Shown here piece by piece: positions 43,700 to 54,861 of a stretch of DNA of 64,000 bases. Where the stretch lies: NCBI GenBank assembly GCA_021018815.1, contig JAITYX010000012.1:7117001-7181000 (forward strand), in the 5' to 3' direction. The stretch comes from Talinum fruticosum (taxonomy: Eukaryota; Streptophyta; Magnoliopsida; Caryophyllales; Talinaceae). A model generated the notes under the pieces. The model was not told the origin of the DNA. It made no database searches and saw only the letters and a list, made by a program, of their open reading frames with translations. Position 1 is the first letter of the stretch. The number at the start of each line of letters is the position of its first letter. The position numbers were made by a program, and so were the translations under genes.

Positions 43700-45385
43700 T
43701 TTTTAAGGAAGATCACTTTTGGAACCCAAATTTGAATGATTTTGGGTTCGGTCCGATTATGAGTCTTCTTTCTCGAGAACCGACTCTGTGTCTCTTTCTG
43801 TTGAAAACCTCTCTTTTGTAAGCAGGTTGAGAAGGCTTTTTCATAAACACTGGTCTAGGCACAGTCCCTTTCCTTTTTGAATGAATGGGAACATGCTCAA
43901 CCTTCTTGAATTTGATAGTTACGGAATCGGTTTTGAAAATATTTTTATAGGAATTATCTTCCTCTTCAACATTATATCCAAGTCCTTTTTTTGAAATGAG
44001 ACACACCGAGAACCAAGTAATAGATCAATGTTTTTCTGACCTTGATTGAGTTTTAAAACCAACTCTTGAGATTCATTCAGCTTCTGTTTCAATTGCTCAT
44101 TCTCTATTTTGAGGCACTAAGACTCGGTCTCATTATCTTGAGCACTCGGTCTCAAATACTTTTAGATTATGTCTCAAGTTTTCTAAATCATTTTTCAAAG
44201 AGATGTTCTTAGCATTAAGAGATTTAAGTTTCTCTTTAAATTCGGAAGATTCAAAATTGTACTTCTCATCTAAGGTAAAAATATATCTACAAAGATCATG
44301 CTTTGAGAATTTAAGGAAGTAGTTAATTACCTCTCGAGGATCTGTTTCCTCAGTATTCGATGCATCGCTTTCTTACTCATATCTAGCTTCCGAGTCCGAT
44401 AAAGCCATTAAATACTTTGATTCATCATCGGTGTCATCATCTTCTTCTAACTCATCATTACTCTAGGTAGCTACCATAGCCTTTTTCGTCTTTTTGTCAT
44501 TCTTTCTCTTTGGATAGTCTTTAACTATGTGCTCTTTGTCTGCCACACTCAAAACAACAAGAGTTCTTAGTTAAAGATAAGTTTGAAGAGGATGAGAATT
44601 TACCTTTTCTGTCTTTCATGTAGAACTCTTGCTTAGGCTTCTTCTACCACTTTTTGTATTTCATCATTTTCTTGAAACCTTGGGCTATAAGTGCCATGGG
44701 GTCTTCTTTAGAATATGAGGAGCTTAGACTTAGACCTTGTTCTTCCGAGGCCTTGCGAGCAATGTTTCTTTTGCTATTGACCTCAGCTTTTTAATCCTCT
44801 AGATGTAACTCATGGGTGAGAAGTTTCCCAATAAGATCATCCGGTTTTAGTCGAGAGAGGTCTTGAGCTTCTCCTATTGCCGTCACCTTGGGACCCTATC
44901 TTCTCGTGGGTAGACTCCTCGAAATATTTTTGACAAGCTGTTTCATGAGTCATCTTCTTTGCAAGAGATTTGAGATTGTTGACAATCTTAGTGGAGCAAA
45001 TGTACATCCGAGTTATGTTCTCATCAGCCTCCATCTTGAACAATTCATACTTGTGGAACTTATCTTTGCTTGCTTCACTTGGCTAGTACCTTCATATGTA
45101 GTAACTAGTGTATCCCAAATTCTTTGGTTGTGTCACGAGCGAGATACTCGTTGTATTCTGTTGCATCGGTTGCACACATCGAGTGTTCATTACCTTGAGT
45201 TCCTTCTACCTTTATAGGGGTTTAGTTGCCATTGCGAGATGATGTTCCAGACCTCCTCATTGTAATCTTGAATGAAGCACACCATGATCTTGTTCTAATG
45301 AGCGAAGTTTGATCCCTTGAACTTCGGTGGTTTGGTGAAAGATCTTCCTTCACCGAACTCTTCATAGTTAAGAGCCATCTGATCT
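43700..45385 (-). pseudogene. copia gag, second SIRE-like element
   Basis: On the - strand the start region is near 45370 (A-L-N-Y-E-E-F-G-E-G-R-S-F-T-K-P-P-K-F equivalent). 45043-44837 reads YICSTKIVNNLKSLAKKMTH, and the zinc knuckle at about 44550 reads CFECGRQRAH in a broken frame. The C-terminal region (44006-43713) is basic. Start and order match the other copy. All parts are frameshifted. Confidence 0.72.
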
Positions 45386-45423
45386 TTAAACATTAGATTT
45401 GTTAGATCCTTTGAGAAGGCTAG

Positions 45424-45437
45424 CCTCCGATACCAAT
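45424..45437 (-). promoter_or_regulatory. primer-binding site of the second SIRE-like element
   Basis: On the - strand ATTGGTATCGGAGG follows the LTR end. It differs from TGGTATCAGAG at one base, the same site class as in the nested element. Confidence 0.75.
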
Positions 45438-46795
45438 TCAAGCTTTACTCTTGAGAGTCTGAATCATCCTAGAGCGGGTTTGCGGAATAACGAAGTTTTC
45501 TTCAAAGATTGAACTTAGAAAACTATTCGGAGTCTAGATTGGGCTCATAAATGTAGAACTCGAAGTTACTGGGAAACCCTCCTTTGGCGTAAAACCACGG
45601 ACAATGTCAATTTAGACACCAAGTCAATTCCACTATTTTAAATCCATAAATTATAAGGACTGACTCTTAAAGAATTCCTCCCTAAGAAAATTCAATACAT
45701 GTTTTTCCTGGACATAGAAAATCCCTTATATGTGCTAGTACATCCTAACTGAGATAACCCTTAGAGTTAGGGAAAATTGAGCTGAGTTAACCCTTACAAC
45801 TTAGTCGGGGATTTTACAGAGAATTGAAATAAGTAAGAGTGATTACAAGGCTTTTTCTTTACAACTCAGAAAGTAGAAACTTAAGTAGAGAGTTGTGAAG
45901 CTATAGAATATTCCGAGAGAATAAATTTCATTCGAGTTCAAGCAATCTTTAAGTCTTATAGGATGACTTCAATTTCTACACGTAAAGGCGAGTAGCCATT
46001 GTGATCGAATCTAGATTGGGAAGTTTTACTAACCGTTGTAACCGAGACTTAACCCACTAGTTGTGACTCGAGATGCAGGGTGGAAACAACCATTAGACTC
46101 AAAGTTGAAGTTTACCGGATTTGGAAACAAACAACCCTAACAAGGTCTCCGAGCCTTGTCTCGAAACAGAGCTTTTCATGCTGCTAGTGTTTAACAGTTA
46201 GAAGCTGGTTTCTTTTGCTTTTTAAAAGGAGATTAAAATATTTTAATCAACCTGCAAAAGCAAATCAAAGTGGTACTTAAAGTCTAAAAATACATTGGTC
46301 CAAGATTAGGCTAGGATAATAATTAATTCATAATAATTAAGCACTTAATGATCCTTAACTTGAGAGAATGGAATTTTCCGAGTCTAATATTCAATAGGTT
46401 CTAGTTCCATCATGAGACTATCTTTTAGATGATCAAGAGTTTAAGATTGTATAGACACAATGCACCAAATTGATTAAATAAATAATTCTTGTTAATAACA
46501 TTGATTTAGAAGTAAGAATTAATGCGGTCATTCTTTTCTAATTAACATAGAAAGTTAGTGCTTAGAATAATATATGCATGTGAAATTATTTACTCATGAC
46601 AATCTGTTTGAGTTACATCCGAGTGGGTTAGAAACATAGTGTTGTGTGTGCTTGATCAAGAAATGATTTCGACTAGGTCAAACAAGTATTGAAAACTTAA
46701 AGATGAGCTTCTTAAAGAGTAAGAATGACTTGAATTCAAAACCATAAAGAGATAGGGAGTTATACATGAGTTTTCATCACCTTAATTGAGAATTC
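45438..46795 (-). repeat. 5' LTR of the second SIRE-like element (truncated)
   Basis: It aligns by landmark with 31171-32745: GAGTCT-GAATCATCCTAGAG, GGGAAACCCTCCT, AAAACCACGGAC, ACTCAGAAAGTAGA, GGAATTTTCCGAGTCTAATAT. Similarity ends near 46795, before the terminal CTTCA, so the outer LTR end is missing. It is clearly diverged from the nested element's LTRs. Confidence 0.75.
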
Positions 46796-46935
46796 TTTTG
46801 GCCAATGTAAAAATTGACTAACCTTAGTTGAGATGATTTTTTATTTGGCTACCTGCAAACTTGAAATGAATGGACATACCTTAATTAGGATGATGTTTTA
46901 TTTTGGCTAATGCAAAACAAATGCAAAAACTAAGC
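46796..46935 (-). repeat. inverted copy of the Tat leader repeat
   Basis: Two to three units of the 45-50 bp repeat seen at 38608-38825 lie here in opposite orientation (ATTTTATTTTGGCTAATGCAA matches the reverse complement). This links the Tat-type LTR and leader to its right with the Tat gag fragment at 38061-39790. Confidence 0.6.
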
Positions 46936-47679
46936 ATGAACCTACAACTATTGAAATAGAAAATGGATTCAGCAGCAAGACCCGCCTCGGAGAGGACGGG
47001 GCGAGCTCGCACCGGCCTAGGTCTCGCTTGGATTTTGTCCGCCTTTTTTTTTTACACCGAGATTGGAAAACGAAAGAATGGACCGACCTCTAACAAAAAA
47101 CTTTTGACTTGGAAAATGCAATGGACTGACCTAAGGGAAGGAAGAAAAATTTGAATTTGTCTAAAATACATAGAAGGATCGACTCAAAGTTTTATTATTT
47201 GTGTTTTACACCAGTGCGAGAATTATTGGACCTAACCTCGGCTAAACTACTAAAGGCTAAAGGAAGAGGATTGAATAACAAAAGAAACCACATTCATTCA
47301 AGCATGCAAATGATGGTCGAACCTAAATCACAAAGGTTTAATGGTTCCCAAGGTAATTCTAGGTTAGATAAACTTGGTGGCTCATACTCCGAAAATTTTT
47401 TCCCCGTGGGATGATAGCGAGACTTGAATAATCAGTACCTCTTAATCAAGAATGAAGAAAGAGTTCTATGTGTGGAGAGTAATCACACCTTCGTGTTAAG
47501 TTGAGTAGACCCACCAAGATAATGATTCAACTTCCCTGAAAAGGGTTCTTAAGGGTCGAAACCTATAGGTCCCAAAATAACTATGTTTAAGGTCGCTTAG
47601 AAGATTGTAAAATGCCTAATGCAAACATGATAAAAACTCATAATTTTAACTTTCAAGTCTCACCCTCTTAATAAGTGTC
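46936..47679 (-). other. 5' leader of a Tat-type element
   Basis: On the - strand after the primer-binding site comes CACTTATTAAGAGGGTGAG, homologous to the leader at 18441-18670 in word order. The rest to 46936 has a GC-rich patch at 46975-47035 and no assignable domain. Short + strand ORFs (46963-47414) are not supported as genes. Confidence 0.5.
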
Positions 47680-47696
47680 CCTAGTGCGATCGCCAA
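47680..47696 (-). promoter_or_regulatory. primer-binding site of the Tat-type element
   Basis: On the - strand TTGGCGATCGCACTAGGG follows the LTR end CCTACA. It resembles TGGCGACTCCGCTGGGG with a shifted centre; less well kept than at 18425-18440. Confidence 0.55.
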
Positions 47697-49404
47697 TGTA
47701 GGAAAGCGGATTGAGTTTCCTCACGAATATCGGGTTCACGTGATATGTGCTTATAAAGAGAACGATAAGACTTTTTAAATAGAAATGTAAGAAGGGTTTG
47801 ATTAGACATTTTAATAAATTATTTTATTTTAGAAATTATTTTTTAAAAGTATCGGGATGCTTCATAAACAAAAAGGAAGAAAAGAGGAATACTACCACAA
47901 AGCTCAATTGGGCGAGGAAGTCAAAATGATGTTGACCAGGAGCTAAGTGCAGCCAATAGATCGGGCGGGGCTGGCCCACCGAGGCTACTTGTCCGATGAT
48001 GGCCATCTAGCCAGGACTAATAATGTAGTCTTGATCAGATGGTTTGGGTCGTCGATTATTTGACCATTTTTTAGCAGTTTCTATTTAACAAAATCACGAT
48101 GCAATTAAGAGTTAAAAAGATTGAAAACGGGAGACAATTCTAGTCGGATAACTTGGATCGTAAGTTTTTCACCATTCTTTACCAGTTTTTGTTTAAGCAA
48201 ATTGAGATACAATTAGGAGTTAAAAAGAGTGAAAAGGGAGTTTCCAGTTGGTTTTGAAAGTAAAAACAAACAAAAATAAAAATAAGCACTTTTCTAAATT
48301 CGATACAAAGACTCAAAATTAGAAATTGTTTTTAAAAAAACTCCATCGATTTTAAACCAATGATCCGATGTTGAGGAGTGAAGGTACAAAACAAAGAGGG
48401 ATGGTCTTCATTCCAACTCTCATAAAGATGGTCCCTACTAATTGAAAAACCGAGTTTAATTAGAGTTAAAAAAGACAAGCAAACAACAACTAAAAGACGA
48501 AAATTAAAGCAAATAAGACATGATATAAACAAATAAACAAATAAACAAATCAATAAATAAACAAATAAAGAAGGAGGAAAACAAAGAAAAAAGATAAAGA
48601 AAATTACATCAGTTGGGGAGAAAAATAAAGTGATTACATCTTTAATCCACAATACATAAAGCTATAAAAGTACTAAAAATAACAAACTCTAAAATAGTTA
48701 AAGCACGCCCTTTGGTTGACCCATCCGCTAGGCTTGGATCCGGGTTAGATTTTAGCAAAGTAACAGTAGGGCAATGGCAAAAAAAAGTGGAAATGAAGGC
48801 TTTTTGTGTAGGTTTAGAAAGGGATTTTTAAGAGTAAAAGTGAGGGAGAATGGAGAGAAGAGGGAGTGAGAAAATTCATCATAAATGGGGTTTTTCCGAT
48901 TGAATTGTTGTGTGAAATGAGGGAGGGAGCCCTCTATTGAAAGGAATTTTTAGGGTTTAAAAACCTTAAAAATCACTTGTAGCCAGCAGTTAAAGATAGA
49001 AACGGGTACAAAATATCTGGAAAAGGATAAAGCAAAAACTAGGAAAGTGAACCAGCCAAAATGATGTTGTTCGGGAGGGTCCATGGGTCGGCGTTGGAAG
49101 AAACGACAACGTTTCATGGTCTAGGAAAGCGTGTCACATTTGACTCGCTGAAAAGAAAAAAATGCGTTTAGCATGCTTGGGGGTCGACCCAGTTCGAGAC
49201 TAGGCTTGGGAGCACTAACCCGATTTGGACCAGCAGAAGGAAAAAGAGGGGCCGACCTCGCTTGGCGTTTTATGGGCTAAAATGTTTTTATCACTCTACT
49301 TTAGATCGATCTTGACCAGAGCATGTAAACAAGATTGGGTTCTCATCATCGGGCTAACATAAATAAATAAAATAGATAAGGATGACAATTTTTAGGTGTC
49401 TACA
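47697..49404 (-). repeat. Tat-type 5' LTR, - orientation
   Basis: It runs from TGTAGGAAAGCGG to GGTGTCTACA, about 1,708 bp, with TGTAG/CTACA ends. It has the word AGTGATTACATCTTTAATCC (48630) shared with 6772, and an internal tandem duplication of about 95 bp (48045-48240) in the same LTR part as the duplication at 17813-17970. Primer-binding site on its left confirms 5' LTR. It inserted into the integrase region of a + strand Tat element. Confidence 0.75.
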
Positions 49405-49419
49405 CATAGGCATTAGCTT

Positions 49420-50530
49420 TCTTTGTGTCAACTAAAGCGAAGCAAAGCATATAATCTAAAGTTCATGGTGGAGAATGCGGACCTCACATGAAGAATGTTG
49501 GTTCAAAACATTAAGAGACTAGCGTATTAGTGGTCAACTACGAAGGCGGACTACCATGACATCATCCAAAAGGTGCCAAAAATGTCAGGTATATGCAAAT
49601 TTACAAGATCAACCACCTTCTTTCTTGATTATGCTTGCATCACATAGGCCATTCTCAACATGGGGAATTGACATTATCGGTATAGTGACTCATAAAGGAA
49701 CCAGAGTTCACAAATTTGTAATATTATTTGTCATTAATCGCTTTACAAAATGGGTAGAAGTTGCACCCTATACTACCATCACATTAAAGCATGTGGCAAA
49801 ATTTTTTACTTGTAATATCATCTATCATTATAGAGTACCGTATGAATTGATCGGTGTCCACAACAGTCACTTTAAGAAAGAAGTAATAGACTTACTGGAA
49901 AAGTACAAGATCCAACACAATAAGTCTTCACCATATCATCCTTATACTAATGGAGCAATTGAGGTAGCCAATAAGAACATCGGCAAGATCATAGAGGAGA
50001 TGGCTATTAGTTATAAGGATTAGCTCGATAAACTACCATTTACGTTATAGGGCTATCAAACTTCAATTAGGATCTTTATGGTAGCAACTCTTTACTCCCT
50101 AGTTTACTACATGGAAACAAGTACTTCCAGTAGAGATTGTCATCCATTCATTAAGAATTATATCTCGAAAGCCAAATTCCGTGAAGCGGACTAGGTCAAA
50201 GCTCGGTATGAAGAATTTGTTCTACTAGATGAGCGACGTTTACGTGATTTACACAATGTCTAAATATACCAAGCATGGATATTAAAAGCATCTAGTAAAA
50301 GGTCAAACCCCACAACTTAAAAGTAGGCGATATGGTCCATAACGAAGTTAGAACACCTATATGGGAACCAAGGTGTAAATTCAAACCTAAGTGGAAAGGA
50401 CCATATGTCCATAATCAAATTGAAGGATTTAGATGGTGAAGAATTATTTTAGTGTTAAATTTGGATAAGTTGAAAAAATATTATGCTTAGCACATCACTA
50501 AGCGGATCAATATGGAATTAAGCCAAGCCC
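49420..50530 (+). pseudogene. Tat/Ogre-type integrase
   Basis: Upstream frames hold the zinc finger end (H-G-G-x-C-G-P-H-M; K-C-Q-V). The open stretch 49556-50023 reads CQKCQVYANLQDQPPSFLIM, STWGIDIIGIVTHKG (first D), INRFTKWVEVAPYTTITLKH, then VPYELIGVHNSHF, where the family has T-D-N, so the second catalytic D is now H. YKIQHNKSSPYHPYTNGAIE and VANKNIGKIIEEMA keep the third residue E. After a stop come KARYEEFVLLDERRLRDL, a D-G-E-E-L-F block and an L-K-K-Y-Y-A-like end. RT and RNase H are missing upstream. Confidence 0.8.
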
Positions 50531-50807
50531 ACACCAACCGAGTCACCATTCGGTGCCGGCCCACCACACGCATCCTAGATTGTTCTTCTTCCGTGATTTT
50601 TATGACGGTCCATAAATGTTTTTAGTTGACTATCCATATTTATTTTTTGGATTAACTTTTATTATTTCTTAAAAGGTAGTCCACTTATGAGTATTATTTA
50701 TGAGCAATGCAATTAAATTTAAATAAAGCATAAGAGTAAGCATATAACTTGCTTTTTACTTTATGGATAATCGGGAGCCTACTACTTATCCCGATACACA
50801 ACTAAGG
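50531..50807. other. noncoding stretch between integrase and LTR
   Basis: On the - strand GTAGTAGGCTCCCGATTATC (about 50790-50770) and the following words match the + strand at 60433-60480, downstream of the ORF ending at 60270. No coding sequence. Confidence 0.45.
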
Positions 50808-52729
50808 TGTAGGAACCACGGCCGGCGGGGCCGAACCGAGCTTCCCCATGAACCTAGCCTTCTTGGAGTTTTTTTAGAAGGTTTGAAATTGATTTAGATA
50901 AAATGGTTTAGGGTTTTGAAAGATGAATTTTGGAAAGTGGAATTGATCTCTTATTAAGATTTTATTAAGTTGAATTAAAGATGAATTAAATTAAATTATT
51001 TTTAGGATTCTCGGGATGTTATTTCTTAACTAATAAAGATAGAAAAAAATTAAGGATTCAGATCTGTTGTGAGGCTATCGAGCTAGCACCTAGCGGTCAA
51101 GGGCGTCGGCCACCGGTCACAGCTGAAGGAATCAGCCGCAGCCTTTGGCCTAGCAATTCCAGATCTGCAGTTAGAAAAATCGAGATGCAATTTCCGATAG
51201 AAATAAAGCAAAAGAAGGAGTTGCCACTCGGCTTTTAGGAAAGAAAAATTAGCAAAAACAAAAGGTAAAAATTTTCTCTTCCGATCTTAGTATGGGAAAA
51301 CTAAGACCGAAAAAGGCTAAAATGATTCCATCGGTCTTAGAACCAAGGATCGGATTCGGGGCGAGGGTACGAAATTTAGGGAAAACCCTTCCATTCTCGT
51401 CCGTCCGAAGACGACCATTAGTAATTTGAGTAGAGAATTTAAATGATGTACTAAACACAAGCACACAACATGCTAAGCGAAATTAAGAGCAACCAAACAT
51501 GAACGACAAGCAATTAAAGCAAATATAGGAAAGCGGTAAAGGAAAAGAAAAAAAAAGAAAAGAAAAGCGAAAAAGAAAAGAAAGCAAAAGCTGCAAAGGT
51601 TACATTGAGCGAGAAGCAATTAAAATACGATACAACTCGGTCCACAATACAGAGAGTAATAAATAAAAAACATAAAAAATAAAGAACCGTTCAAAGGTTG
51701 AATTGATGCCCTCAAGTTGTCTCACCTGCTGAGCACTCGGATCTCTTGATGCAGCAGTGGTGAACTAAAGAAAAGGGTCGATTTTTTATGAGTTTTGTGA
51801 GGGTGAATTTATGAGGAATAGGAAAGATCAGCTGAGTGAATACTAAGAGATCGGAATAACTGAATATTCATTAGCTCTTAGTAAGGATTCGACGATGATG
51901 TTTAGGAAAGGAGTATTTGAGGTTACTTTTCAGCAGAGTAATGTTTAGGGAAAGGTTGTTTATGGCTAACTTTCTGCAAGCATAACGCATAAAAGAAAGT
52001 CATGCTTGAAATGAGAGCGAAGGCTCTCTATTTATGGGGAGAGTTTTAGGTCACAAATGACCTAGGGTTGCTCTTAGCCAGCCGTCTAAAGTCGAGTCGA
52101 AAAAATCGGGCCATTACATGAGAAGATTGAACTAGATAGAATATGATAAATCCGGATAGAACCCGGTCGGGGCACCGGCCACCTGAGCATGCCTAAGGTT
52201 TCGTGCCTTGGCGTGCTTGAAGAGGAGTCTCCAAGCCAAAAATGCAGCGTTGCACTTAAAATATCCTGGGTTGCAAGGGCCGGCCACGACGTTGTTTTGA
52301 GGGGAAAAGCTTCTAGTCTTGGGTGGACTATCTTGGAGCTTAAACGCGACACTTTGATGCTCGTGATCATGAAATGCAATGTTTTAACGCCGTCTTAAGG
52401 TCTTCAGCTCCGTCTCCGATTGGACAAAAGTCAAATGCGAGAATTCTAAGACTGGCATTTCCGGTATACAACACTAGACTTTGTTGTCTCTGGAGGCTTA
52501 GCTCGGGCATGGACCATCCCAAAGAAAAAGGGATTTTGGATCGATCCAAGGCAAAAGGCTATTTATTTGGTGCTGGGAGTACTTTGTGGTTTATCGGCTT
52601 CCGTCGCACCAATCAAACTCGAGTGTGTGATCCAAATCCCGAAACAGGACTCGGGATTTCATCATCGGGCACACAATATAAAATACGGAATTAAAGGAGA
52701 TAAGGGACGACACTTTTTAGGTGTCTATA
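50808..52729 (-). repeat. Tat-type 3' LTR, - orientation
   Basis: It runs from TGTAGGAACCACGG to GGTGTCTATA, about 1,922 bp. It has the family core word (TTTGTGGTTTATCGGCTTCC) at 52582. A purine tract (AGTGGGGATTAAC on the - strand) lies on its right, so its element extends to the right and this is a 3' LTR. No primer-binding site on its left supports this. Confidence 0.7.
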
Positions 52730-52745
52730 GTTAATCCCCACTTTG
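52730..52745 (-). promoter_or_regulatory. polypurine tract of a Tat-type element
   Basis: On the - strand CAAAGTGGGGATTAAC directly precedes the LTR start TATAGACACC. It is short but in the right place. Confidence 0.5.
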
Positions 52746-53378
52746 ACCGAGGCTAAAAGATGAAGGGATAAAGTAGACACTAAAGGATACTTACCTCGAT
52801 CCAATGGAGTGATTTTAATACTCGATTGTTGTGTAAGATTTGGAATTGGTTACTTTCGAACCTGAACTCTAAGATGGGGGTCTCGAGTTGATCGCAATGT
52901 GTTCGTTCTATAGTCCGGCATGATAGTCCTATGCTTGGCTTGATCGAGCCTAAAGCTTGGTGGATTTTGACGTTGAAACTTCGATCGTCTTTGATATGAA
53001 GTTTGGCCCGATAATTTACTCGTACTAACATGCTCGTTAATGGATAATCAAATTGACGAAAGTTTAGTGTTTTACTCGAATAATTTAGTCAAAACAGATT
53101 GAAAATCTGATATGAAAAAACCGATTTGGTGGGTCCAAGAGTTCCCACGTGCATGCACATACTGCCAAGGAGTCACATGCCACGGCTGACGGGACTTCAC
53201 AAGCTAGGCCACCGAGTTAGAGCCATAAAGTTGTCATTGAAGGGACACCACCCTGCCTCGTGGTCGGTGTCGGCCAGCCTTTAGCGAGCCAGGCCCTCGG
53301 CGTGCTTTGTCTAATTCCCTTGGTCTCCTTTTCCCTTTTTGACTCTTGCCTTGTATGGTTGGCAGGCTTGACTGAATG
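52746..53378 (-). other. 3' internal end of a Tat-type element, then spacer
   Basis: The - strand stretch 53031-52780 is open (83 codons), with no recognised domain; it may be the 3' end of the element. From 53050 on there is no assignable sequence up to the PMD promoter. Confidence 0.35.
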
Positions 53379-53382
53379 GGCT

Positions 53383-53390
53383 TATAAAAG
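53383..53390 (+). promoter_or_regulatory. TATA box of PMD gene copy 1
   Basis: TATAAAAG, within GGGCTTATAAAAGGG, is about 265 bp upstream of the ATG at 53648. A CT-rich leader follows, and a splice-acceptor-like TTTTTGTATTTTTAG ends at 53610. Good fit to a plant core promoter. Confidence 0.5.
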
Positions 53391-53599
53391 GGATGCTTGG
53401 TGTGTCCATTTTGCACACTTGCTCCTTTCTTGCATTCTTTACACGCTCTTGTGCATTCTACTAAACGACCTCTTAGTGGAAGCTGAAAATCACGTTTCTT
53501 CGCTCACCATTACTCCTTCGAGTAAGCTAGTTGGCTTAAACATCTTCCTTTGTGCTTATTTGGAGTGGTTATTCTACTAAAAATCTTGTTGGATTTTTG

Positions 53600-54480
53600 T
53601 ATTTTTAGAAGGGCTTCATTCGGAGTAGTGGAGCTATACCTAAATTTATGGAGACATACAGAAAGACTAATTATCTTCTTGAAGATGTCATGCATAATGT
53701 TGGGTTTGGCTCTCTCTTCCGTGCTTTAAACTCTCTTTGTGATAAAAGAGAGTGGGATGCCATTAGGGCCATTAGTGAGCGCTTTTGGGATACCACCACC
53801 ACTTTCCATCTTCCCTTCCAGGAAATGACCATAACTCCTTTTGATTTTTCTATTTTATCCTGTTTGGGCTTCTCGGGGAGCCTTTAGCTTATGACCGGAA
53901 TTGGTATAAAGATCACGGTTACCTTCGTCATCTCTTTGCTCCCGTGCTAGTAGGTTCCCTCCGAAAAATGTTTTCAAGTATACGATTCTTTTCGAGGCTT
54001 TTGAGGACGTTAGGTTTTAGCATCGACATTCTCCATAACAACAAGTCTTGATTGTGCTTGCTCTTTTGTTGAGCCTGATTCTCTTTTCCAATCAAGCCTC
54101 TAAGATTCACGTTCACTATTTGGTGAAATTAGTGGACCTTGACAAAATAAAAGAGTTTAATTGGGGTGCTCCCACATACACTTGCCTCATAAAAGGGCGT
54201 ACGTGTCTGGTGTGCTACACACAAAACCTGAAAAGACTTGACCAACTATCATCCTTTATGCGGCTTATGGAAAACCATTGAGGTATGCTCTAATTCTTCA
54301 TTTATTCCCAATATATTTCTATCTTCTGTGGATAAAAATCTTACATGATTTGCAAAATGTAGCCATGGTTGTACGAATATTTTCCTCATCTTTCTCCTGG
54401 CTCAACGAATCAACCAACGTTTCGGCCTTCATATCGTGGGCTAAAATGTATCTTCGACGGTCTAAGATCCATGATATAGG
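53600..54480 (+). pseudogene. plant mobile domain (PMD, MAIN-like) gene, copy 1, 5' part
   Basis: The open stretch 53648-53887 reads METYRKTNYLLEDVMHNVGF, SLFRALNSLCDKREWDAIRA, and ERFWDTTTTFHLPFQEMTIT, then PFDFSILSCLGFSGSL. The pattern F-x-x-L-x-x-x-x-W-D-x-x-T-x-T-F-H-L-P-x-x-E-M-T-I-T is the PMD (aminotransferase-like plant mobile domain, PF10536). It continues in broken frames: LFCPVLVGSLRK, an I-H-V-H-Y-L-V-K-L-V-D-L-D-K-I-K block (54100), and a FISWAKMYLRRSKIHDIGF block at 54430-54485. There is a splice-donor-like GAG/GTATGCTC at 54281, at the same place as in copy 2. PMD proteins occur in the host silencing factor MAIN/MAIL and in transposons. Confidence 0.72.
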
Positions 54481-54861
54481 ATTCTTGAGTCAAATGTATG
54501 ATAAGATTATCATAGCCACACAACCTATTATCATATTATTCTAAAACTATCCAACACGGACAATTCAAAAACCTATACATACCAACCTAATATCCTAAGC
54601 ACTATACACACATTTATGCACGTACCGCGACCTAGGATAACTTGTTATGTACAAATTTTTGAACGGGTTCTCTAAGCTTATGAAATGCATAACGATAATT
54701 TAATGAAGCATGCCATTAATCGAATTATATGAAAAACAATAAAGATGATGTTACTTAGTATATATTCCCGACACGAACCATTGTTGTAACATGTTAGTTT
54801 TTTTTTTGTAGTGGTTAAATTTCTCTTTTTTAAAATACAAAAAATTATGTATATATAACAT

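Larger units (their letters stand above)
39791..46795 (-). mobile_element. second, older SIRE-like copia element (3' LTR missing)
   Basis: On the - strand it has a 5' LTR (45438-46795, end lost), primer-binding site, gag, protease, integrase, RT, RNase H, and the start of an env-like ORF, in the same order as the nested element. It is more decayed: more stops, and a damaged protease active site. It has no 3' LTR; the env-like ORF end abuts a Tat gag fragment at about 39790. Synteny with the nested element is clear. Confidence 0.82.

Noticed and set aside
47151..47414. Possible small host gene (87 codons)
   Set aside because: It lies antisense within a Tat-type leader and has no recognisable domain, start context or neighbours.
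53260..53580. ORF of 106 codons with hydrophobic segments
   Set aside because: It spans the TATA box and leader of the PMD copy, so its reading frame is likely chance; hydrophobicity follows from CT-rich leader sequence.
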